This document shows, in pieces, positions 13,889 to 18,827 of a DNA stretch of 31,432 nucleotides. Position numbers and translations under genes: made by a program. The stretch is from a virus. The stretch's first letter is position 1. Each line of letters opens with the position of its first letter. The notes under the pieces are model-generated. The model saw only the letters and a list, made by a program, of their open reading frames with translations, searched no databases and was not told where the DNA came from. The stretch lies in IMG/VR virus record IMGVR_UViG_3300046734_000708, positions 1 to 31,432 of that record. The stretch is one strand, 5' to 3'.

Positions 13889-14033
13889 GACCAAGTTTTT
13901 TCAGTTCAGCTTCAACTACCTCACGGACCCAGGCTGTCACCCTTAGGTCTCTTTTGGCGGCAATTGCCTGAGCCTTGGCGTAAAGCTCAGGTTTCATGGT
14001 CACTGCCATAAATTTGCGTTTAGTTGCTGCCAT
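13881..14033 (-). CDS. Short ribbon-helix-helix-like protein, 50 aa
   Basis: ATG 14033 to TGA 13881. The sequence KFMAVTMKPELYAKAQAIAA, then RDLRVTAWVREVVEAELKKL, fits an RHH fold: a strand (AVTMKP), helix A (ELYAKAQAIAAKR), a turn, and helix B (VTAWVREVVEAELKK). A basic tail precedes the strand. It probably binds DNA as a dimer and may regulate neighbouring early genes. Its end overlaps the next gene by 8 bp, and it starts 5 bp before the end of the four-gene cassette. Confidence 0.6.
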   Translation of the reverse strand: MAATKRKFMAVTMKPELYAKAQAIAAKRDLRVTAWVREVVEAELKKLGHD

Positions 14034-14037
14034 TTAA

Positions 14038-14382
14038 TCAAGACCTCAGCGAATCAAACAGTTCGAGCTGCGTCCCTTCCGCAGCTTGGCCATGCATTGC
14101 GATTTGGCCTAAACGCACAACACGACGCTGTTTTTCATAAGCCGGCCGGGCAAAGCCAAGCTGATACAAATGCAGGTCGTTCTGTAATAACGCAACAGCT
14201 ACTGCTTTCCAAGATGGGGCTCGACCAGACGCTGCTACCTTTTTGGGCACCTCTTCAGGTATTTCGTCCAAATAGCAACGGCGCCTCCATTGCTGGCGAT
14301 ATTCGCGCACTCTGTCGGTAGCGCATTTCCCAGGACTGAATGGCTCGATTAGCTTGCTTGTTCGCCAAAATTTGTTGCTCAT
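14038..14382 (-). CDS. Small protein with IbrA C-terminal-like motif (last gene of the four-gene cassette)
   Basis: A 114-residue protein. The convincing part starts near residue 24 (RVREYRQQWRRRCYLDEIPE, then EVPKKVAASGRAPSWKAVAV and ALLQNDLHLYQLGF). The block PSWKAVAVALLQNDLHLYQL matches the C-terminal block of the PAPS-reductase-like protein encoded at 15584-16900 (TSWKRFAITVLKNDHTCKYL). This motif is known to me from DUF3440/IbrA proteins, so the gene looks like a stand-alone copy of that C-terminal module. Its start overlaps the 140-aa gene by 128 bp; a later start would shorten this. Role unknown; its linkage suggests it acts with the cassette. Confidence 0.65.
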   Translation of the reverse strand: MSNKFWRTSKLIEPFSPGKCATDRVREYRQQWRRRCYLDEIPEEVPKKVAASGRAPSWKAVAVALLQNDLHLYQLGFARPAYEKQRRVVRLGQIAMHGQAAEGTQLELFDSLRS

Positions 14383-14677
14383 TGCTTAAAAAGCTCCATG
14401 CGTGTCGTGTGATGTCTTCTGGGCAGCGCAGTGCCAAAGCGCAAGCTGCGTGACCAATCCATGCGCGACGGTTCAGGTTGTAGTCCGTCAGAGCATTGAC
14501 GCAGCTGTTGCGCCACTCCTCGGTAACACGTCTCATGTATCGCCCATACAGGCGATGATTGCCTGTAAAACAAATTGCACGCTGTAGGTAGAGGCGCCGA
14601 TTTGACACCTCCCCCCACATATTGAATCTGGTTTCTTCCCATGACTCAAACGGCAACCAAACTCTTGTCAGCTTCAT
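14255..14677 (-). CDS. Cassette protein, 140 aa, family seen with IbrA/IbrB-type genes
   Basis: Starts MKLTRVWLPFESWEETRFNM. Its core reads AICFTGNHRLYGRYMRRVTE, EWRNSCVNALTDYNLNRRAW and IGHAACALALRCPEDITRHA, a helical domain I recall from small phage proteins next to ParB/PAPS-reductase pairs; the cysteines are not arranged as a metal site. The last 40 or so residues are coded in the region shared with the next gene. It overlaps the ParB-fusion gene by 32 bp. Function unknown; conservation of 'FTG..LYG..M..V...W..SC..ALTD..LN..AW' would be a good search query. Confidence 0.65.
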   Translation of the reverse strand: MKLTRVWLPFESWEETRFNMWGEVSNRRLYLQRAICFTGNHRLYGRYMRRVTEEWRNSCVNALTDYNLNRRAWIGHAACALALRCPEDITRHAWSFLSNEQQILANKQANRAIQSWEMRYRQSARISPAMEAPLLFGRNT

Positions 14678-15587
14678 CGTCTAAATCCTCAGCAACTTCG
14701 TCGATCTGCTCTACATCCCAAGCTTTACTGAAGTCTTTACCCAAGAACAGAGAAGCCAAACCTGTGACCTGCTTTAACCGTAACAACTCATCAGGACTCA
14801 TCCCAATGTGCTTGCAAATCCAAGCGTCACCTTTACCCATTTCAATTAATTCAGCCACGATTACGCTCATAAGTTCGATGTTGTGTGAGCCCCGAGCGCG
14901 GTTGTGACGAATGGTTGATGCCATTCGGTCATGAAGCTCTTTACGCAAAACAACGACTGGCAGCCTGCCACCTTCTCGCTCGCGAATGCGATCGCTGTTC
15001 TTCAGAGTCAGATAGCGGTGAAAACCGTCAATGACTACATAAGCGTCGCGTTCTGCGTCATACACCACAACGACAGGCTGCGTGTAGCCGTCTTCCCAAA
15101 TCGATGTTTCGAGTAATGCCATCTCAGGTGGCGCAACAGAGTTGGGGTTGTAATCATTGGCGGTAACTTTCTCGATAGGAACACTGCGTACGGAGTAAAC
15201 CGGGGATCGCCAAGGGTATGAGTCGTTCTCGTCATGCAATTCATCTCCTTTTAGTGGTGGGTTAAAAACGCAGATCAACGTAGTTGGCTGAAAAGCTTCA
15301 AAAACGTGAGCATCGTGATTGTCCAGCACGTATGTCACGTCAGGGCCAATGGCATTGGTAACGCCAGTAGTCTCATTGGTTATTTCACCCGCACCGTTAA
15401 CGCAGTAGCAGGTTTCAAGGTGATGCTGATAGTGCCAGCGATGAGGCTTGCCAGGATGAACAATAGTTTTGGTCATGCTGTAACCCATGCCATCGCTTTC
15501 AGTGACTAAGCGATGGCTAGTAAACCCACCCTTGGGACATTGAACAACACGTTCAGATGGAAGCGCTGAAGAACTGAGGATTTTCAT
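14646..15587 (-). CDS. Ectoine synthase-like cupin fused to ParB/sulfiredoxin-like (IbrB-type) domain
   Basis: A 313-residue fusion. Residues 1-127 match ectoine synthase (EctC) along their length: SDGMGYSMTKTIVHPG (31-46), HHLETCYCVNGAGEI (55-69), VTYVLDNHDAH (84-94), CVFNPPLKGDELHDEN (106-121), then a YP at 124-125. The iron ligands of EctC (Glu57, Tyr85, His93) align with E58, Y86 and H94. Residues 130-260 are a ParB/Srx-like domain: VPIEKVTANDYNPN, then VIDGFHRY (185-192) in place of the GEHR box, and a long helical region with IRHNRARGSHN. The C-terminal 50 residues are helical and acidic. The gene has 4-bp ATGA overlap with the IbrA-like gene. EctC and ParB matches are seen in the sequence; the function of the fusion is unknown. 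Confidence 0.85.
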   Translation of the reverse strand: MKILSSSALPSERVVQCPKGGFTSHRLVTESDGMGYSMTKTIVHPGKPHRWHYQHHLETCYCVNGAGEITNETTGVTNAIGPDVTYVLDNHDAHVFEAFQPTTLICVFNPPLKGDELHDENDSYPWRSPVYSVRSVPIEKVTANDYNPNSVAPPEMALLETSIWEDGYTQPVVVVYDAERDAYVVIDGFHRYLTLKNSDRIREREGGRLPVVVLRKELHDRMASTIRHNRARGSHNIELMSVIVAELIEMGKGDAWICKHIGMSPDELLRLKQVTGLASLFLGKDFSKAWDVEQIDEVAEDLDDEADKSLVAV

Positions 15588-16900
15588 TTTTTGGATTGAT
15601 TAAGGACTTGGCTGTACTTGCGCTGAATGTTTTTTTGGCGGCGCTGCTGCTCTTGAGTAGGTGCTAGCCCTAAGTATTTGCAGGTGTGGTCATTCTTGAG
15701 AACGGTAATTGCAAACCGCTTCCATGAAGTCACCATGCTGTTATGACAAGGCAGCTTGTCAAGATGATCGGGCGGCACTTTGATTACGACGCGGCGAAGG
15801 TTGTTGCCGCCATGACGTGTTGTGCCGTTGATATAAAAACGGATGCCGATACGGTCTAGCGCTTCGATGATTTGATCTGGCAGTCCGCGCCCCACTCGCC
15901 CCCAGTAACGGATGGATTGAATGAAGCGCTGCTTAAAATTTGTGCTGGACTGTTCTGGCAGCGTTGCTAGCAAAAACTTGACGAATGATTTCCACGTATG
16001 CCCTTTAGGCAAACGGAATGATTTGTAGTCAAGCTGTTTGCCGTAGGTGGCCATGAAATTGGCGCCGCCAACTCTGGCGCATAGTCGCGCCCAGATCTGC
16101 GGATCAATGACGCGGTACATGGCCAGACTGGATTTGGATTCTGACATAAATGGCGATGCAACCCGCATTGTTTTGATGGGAATGCCTGCCATGTAAAACA
16201 AGTCGTACAGAGTGTTGTATTCCCATCCAAACTTTGCATTTGCTGTCCAGATGTCTTCTGTACGCCAATCGTAAACTGGGTAGCAGTTGTAGGTGTGATC
16301 TGTGTTTTTTTTGGTCCACATCTGACCATGCATCGTTTCCTTGGCTTGGTTAACGATGGCGCGAAACCGATTTAGTGATTCAACGGTACGAATACCAATC
16401 AAGTTGGCGCACGGTTGCCCTTGGCTGTACCATTCTGCAAACATGTCCCAGAACGTGGCGTAATCCATGTTTTCGATAAACAGATCGCCAAAAGGGTGGT
16501 TTCCAAGGTTGACGATGTAATCGTCGGTAGGCATGGGACGAATCCAACGGTGCCGATCAGCTTCACCCCAACACTGCCAATCAATCTCGTAAGAGCTGAC
16601 AGTACAAGGCAGGGTGATAGGCAGACAACACCAGTAGATGTCAAGAATGTCGCGGTTAGCGCGTAGGATCTTGTGCATAAACTCCTCGCTATGTGTGTAG
16701 TTGGCTTCGTTGTCCATAATCTGAACGCCAATTTTGACGTCAAGATTATGAGAACGAACGTAGTCAATAACGAGGTTTAGAAGTACTCCGCTGTCTTTGC
16801 CCCCAGAGAAAGAGACGTAGACACGTTTAAAGTGCTTGAAGATAAAGCCTAAGCGTTCAATAGAAGCGTCGTAAACATTGGTGTCTAGGTAGGTCCTCAT
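15584..16900 (-). CDS. IbrA-type PAPS reductase-like protein (DUF3440, adenine nucleotide alpha-hydrolase fold)
   Basis: A 438-residue protein. The N-terminus (RTYLDTNVYDASIERLGFIF) leads to the PP-loop SFSGGKDSG at residues 30-38, which binds ATP in PAPS reductase, ATP sulfurylase and tRNA-thiolation enzymes. Further features are MDNEANYTHSEEF, an IGIRTVESLNRFR segment (an LIGIRaeES-like box), YPVYDWRTEDIW, and a C-terminal DUF3440-like block TSWKRFAITVLKND. The length and C-terminal region are those of IbrA, not of CysH (about 240 aa), so a role in sulfate assimilation is unlikely. It is the first gene of the cassette; the next gene encodes an IbrB-type ParB domain, the known partner type. 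Activity in the phage is unknown. Confidence 0.85.
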   Translation of the reverse strand: MRTYLDTNVYDASIERLGFIFKHFKRVYVSFSGGKDSGVLLNLVIDYVRSHNLDVKIGVQIMDNEANYTHSEEFMHKILRANRDILDIYWCCLPITLPCTVSSYEIDWQCWGEADRHRWIRPMPTDDYIVNLGNHPFGDLFIENMDYATFWDMFAEWYSQGQPCANLIGIRTVESLNRFRAIVNQAKETMHGQMWTKKNTDHTYNCYPVYDWRTEDIWTANAKFGWEYNTLYDLFYMAGIPIKTMRVASPFMSESKSSLAMYRVIDPQIWARLCARVGGANFMATYGKQLDYKSFRLPKGHTWKSFVKFLLATLPEQSSTNFKQRFIQSIRYWGRVGRGLPDQIIEALDRIGIRFYINGTTRHGGNNLRRVVIKVPPDHLDKLPCHNSMVTSWKRFAITVLKNDHTCKYLGLAPTQEQQRRQKNIQRKYSQVLNQSKK

Positions 16901-16957
16901 TGCGCATCTAGCAGCGTTGGCGTGTGGCTGGTCATGAGATTGGGGGCAAGCATGGTT

Positions 16958-17077
16958 TTAGGTGAAGAGGTCGTTGGCAGCGTCAAAAGCGGCGGGGCTG
17001 GTGGCTCCGTTGTCCCGCTTGAATAAAAATATAGCAGGTGTCGAGCGAACAAGCAGCTGCCTGCGCTGGTATGCCAT
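16958..17077 (-). CDS. Possible 39-aa protein upstream of the cassette
   Basis: ATG 17077 to TAA 16958 encodes MAYQRRQLLVRSTPAIFLFK followed by RDNGATSPAAFDAANDLFT. The sequence is protein-like and lies just upstream of the IbrA-like gene. After it, a second tiny frame (ATG 16953, 18 codons, TGA 16897) ends in ATGA overlap with the IbrA-like start and could act as a coupled leader. A competing 74-aa frame covers 16897-17121. No Shine-Dalgarno is clear for either small frame. Confidence 0.35.
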   Translation of the reverse strand: MAYQRRQLLVRSTPAIFLFKRDNGATSPAAFDAANDLFT

Positions 17078-17143
17078 ATTGGCTGAGTCTTCAGGGCTGA
17101 GCGTCGCTCGCCGGTCGACAAAAACCAATCAAAATTTGAATCA

Positions 17144-17326
17144 ATGACTTGCGCTTTCGCTTGGATCGCTGCCTTGCTGATCCTTCCCGTAATTATCCTG
17201 CTCTACATCACCGCATCACCTCAGCAACACGCCAAACGCCTCAGACGCCAAGGACGGACATACAAACAGATTGCACAACAGCTAAAAACGAGCCCTACAA
17301 CAGCACGTCGATGGGCATTGGCATAA
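17144..17326 (+). CDS. Membrane-anchored helix-turn-helix protein, 60 aa
   Basis: The only clear rightward gene inside the leftward arm. Residues 5-26 (FAWIAALLILPVIILLYITA) form a transmembrane helix. Residues 29-60 (QHAKRLRRQGRTYKQIAQQL, then KTSPTTARRWAL) are a homeodomain-like helix-turn-helix of the resolvase/sigma region 4 type. The basic residues after the membrane helix favour a cytoplasmic HTH. Such a protein could tether DNA to the membrane or regulate from it. It is transcribed divergently from the cassette across a gap of about 65 bp. Confidence 0.65.
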   Translation: MTCAFAWIAALLILPVIILLYITASPQQHAKRLRRQGRTYKQIAQQLKTSPTTARRWALA

Positions 17327-17401
17327 GGGGTTGATCTGCTGCCTCAGCCTTTTCGGGGGCTGGGGCTTGCCGCTGGCAGATCGATTAGCGGAGATAGCTA
17401 G

Positions 17402-17575
17402 TCAATTAGCGCCGTGCTTTGCGCTTGGGTATTTAGGCTTCTTTGCAGGCTTAGATCTTGAGGACGTCGCTTTCCGCTTAGGCTTTGTCCACGGGCGGGC
17501 TCTGCAGTCAGCCAGCGTCTTCTGGTAGCCAGGAGCCTCGAGACCAAGCTTGCCAAGCATTGTTGTCCAGTCCAT
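17402..17575 (-). CDS. Basic small protein, about 57 aa, unknown
   Basis: From ATG 17575 (or 17560) to 17402. The start LGKLGLEAPGYQKTLADCRA is followed by a Lys/Pro/Ser-rich tail (RPWTKPKRKATSSRSKPAKK and a short end). The strong basic tail suggests nucleic-acid binding. The first third overlaps the upstream gene in another frame, and it is not certain that both are translated over the shared 68 bp. A rightward frame at 17331-17528 is its antisense shadow. Confidence 0.45.
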   Translation of the reverse strand: MDWTTMLGKLGLEAPGYQKTLADCRARPWTKPKRKATSSRSKPAKKPKYPSAKHGAN

Positions 17576-17681
17576 AAGTCCAATCATCATCAGGCAGTTG
17601 CGGGGAAGTCGCGGCGACGTATTCAGCCGTGATCTTTTCGTCAAGCTTGCGCTGCTGCGCCTTGACCCATGCGTTGCTCAT
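17508..17681 (-). CDS. Hypothetical protein, 57 aa
   Basis: ATG 17681 shares its A with the TAA of the exonuclease gene upstream (TTTTAATGAGC), so translation is coupled. The product starts MSNAWVKAQQRKLDEKITAE, is helical for 25 residues, and ends in a Trp-rich part (DDDWTYGLDNNAWQAWSRGS). No family recognised. It is absent from simple long-frame lists because of its length. Confidence 0.5.
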   Translation of the reverse strand: MSNAWVKAQQRKLDEKITAEYVAATSPQLPDDDWTYGLDNNAWQAWSRGSWLPEDAG

Positions 17682-18319
17682 TAAAAGTCTGGCTGCTGTG
17701 CTTCAAATTTCATCCAAGCGTCTAGCCAAGAGGTCAAGCAGTCATCAGGCTTGCTGATTTTTATTGCCGTGGCGCCGGGGCCTGAAATCAGCGTTACGCA
17801 CTTGTCTACAGAAAGCTGATGAGAATCAAGAAGCATCATCAAATATCCGCCTAGTTGCTTGTCGGCCGACTTCCGTTGGTCAATGTTTTTCGACGTTTTG
17901 ACAGTTTTTAGGTCTCCTAGAATTGTGTTCCCGTTTTTGTCAACGATCAAAAAGTCAAGAATGCCTGCCAAGCTTTTTTTGGGATCGCATAGCTTGAATT
18001 CCACGCCAAGGACTTTGCAGCCTTCCCACAGCCAGTGGTCAATCAAGGGTTCAATCCATGGAGCCCACTTCTCATCGTAGGCGAACCCGTACTCAGCCTC
18101 ACCTGCCAGCCCCAAAAGAAACTTTTCAAGTGCGTTGTGGACGGTGCTGCCCCTGATAGCCCACCCGTCGGGGCCGTCTTTTGTGGCCATAATCCGCTCG
18201 AGGGCTTGAGGCGTCAGATCGTTGATTACCCTGGTGACGGAATGGACCATCCATTTTCCGTTGTATCGGAACTTGTGAGTGTGATCGAAGAACTCAATCT
18301 TGGGGTCTGGTTGCAGCAT
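17681..18319 (-). CDS. PD-(D/E)XK exonuclease, RecB/Cas4-like
   Basis: A 212-residue protein. Motifs: GSTVHNALEKFL with H61 (motif I of the RecB nuclease group), SLAGILDFLIVD with D122 (the metal-binding Asp), ILGDLKTVKT with D136-x-K138 (the (D/E)xK pair, Asp in place of Glu), and KQLGGYLMMLL with Q155/Y159 (motif QxxxY). This set is typical of phage-encoded RecB-like 5'-3' or 3'-5' exonucleases that prepare ssDNA for an annealing protein. It is the first gene of the leftward arm, consistent with early expression alongside the annealing protein, SSB and RusA. No Fe-S cysteine cluster of the Cas4 kind is visible. Confidence 0.82.
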   Translation of the reverse strand: MLQPDPKIEFFDHTHKFRYNGKWMVHSVTRVINDLTPQALERIMATKDGPDGWAIRGSTVHNALEKFLLGLAGEAEYGFAYDEKWAPWIEPLIDHWLWEGCKVLGVEFKLCDPKKSLAGILDFLIVDKNGNTILGDLKTVKTSKNIDQRKSADKQLGGYLMMLLDSHQLSVDKCVTLISGPGATAIKISKPDDCLTSWLDAWMKFEAQQPDF

Positions 18320-18376
18320 GATGTTTGTGCGCTGGCATAATTATGTCACGATATAGGTGCAAAGCAAGCCACAACT
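18320..18376. promoter_or_regulatory. Divergent control region with palindromic CATAATTATG
   Basis: This 57-bp gap separates the leftward exonuclease gene from the rightward RHH gene. It is AT-rich and contains the perfect 10-bp palindrome CATAATTATG at 18336-18345. On the minus strand TTGCTT, a 16-bp spacer and CATAAT make a plausible -35/-10 pair for the leftward arm. The rightward promoter is less clear (TATAGG near 18352). The palindrome overlaps the leftward -10, so a dimeric repressor such as the adjacent RHH protein could act here. This is inference. Confidence 0.45.
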
Positions 18377-18532
18377 ATGCCAAGCCAAAGCGGAGCAGCG
18401 AGGGTCATTATCGATGGAAAGGTGCTGAGATCTGTTGATGAATCCCTGCCGGCCGGCATGTCTCGCACGGCTTGGGTGAATTATCTCGCGATGGAAGGTC
18501 TCGCAGCAATTAAACGGCGCCGTGACTCCTAA
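18377..18532 (+). CDS. Ribbon-helix-helix-like protein, 51 aa
   Basis: ATG 18377 to TAA 18532. The sequence ARVIIDGKVLRSVDESLPAG, then MSRTAWVNYLAMEGLAAIKR, fits an RHH-like unit: an N-terminal strand, a short helix, the SRTAWV turn and a long helix. It is the first rightward gene after the divergent control region, a common position for an autoregulator of that region. The next gene's GTG overlaps its last 11 bases. Confidence 0.55.
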   Translation: MPSQSGAARVIIDGKVLRSVDESLPAGMSRTAWVNYLAMEGLAAIKRRRDS

Positions 18533-18827
18533 CCAACGCGCCTATGAACTGCTGCGCTGGCAAGCCCTAGCTCCATTGGCGGATTACGACGAATCGATCG
18601 ATTATTTCGCAATCTGGAAACAAGCCTCAGACAAAGCCATAAACAAATTTGACAAAGAACATGAGCAAAAAACCAGACGAAATCAAACCAAAGCTTCAGC
18701 AAGCCCTGTACGACCTAGCAGTTCATGCGGAGCACCTGATCAAGACAGAGCGAGAGCGGGATTGGCTCCCGCTGATGAGAAACCAGGCATACGACCTCGG
18801 CATTCACGAGGACGTCAAAGATGCTGA
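18522..18827 (+). CDS. Hypothetical protein overlapping the replication ATPase start
   Basis: Starts with GTG at 18522. The first 45 residues read well (MTPNQRAYELLRWQALAPLA, then YDESIDYFAIWKQASDKAIN), an acidic helical domain. The last 55 residues are coded in the 167-bp overlap with the ATPase gene and look like out-of-frame translation (Arg/Pro/Ser-rich). The protein is either translated through the overlap or has lost an earlier stop. No family recognised. Confidence 0.5.
   Translation: MTPNQRAYELLRWQALAPLADYDESIDYFAIWKQASDKAINKFDKEHEQKTRRNQTKASASPVRPSSSCGAPDQDRARAGLAPADEKPGIRPRHSRGRQRC

Noticed and set aside
14646-15587. Ectoine biosynthesis gene for osmoprotection
   Set aside because: Only an EctC-like domain is present and it is fused to a ParB-type domain. 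EctA and EctB are missing, so the pathway cannot be inferred.
16399-16767. 122-aa leftward frame inside the IbrA-like gene
   Set aside because: Out-of-frame shadow of a well-supported gene with clear motifs.
15584-16900. Sulfate assimilation (CysH) auxiliary metabolic gene
   Set aside because: Length, C-terminal DUF3440 block and the IbrB-type partner point to IbrA. No other cys gene is present.
17331-17528. 65-aa rightward frame after the HTH gene
   Set aside because: Covers the basic tail of the leftward 57-aa gene in antisense. The leftward frame has the better protein composition.
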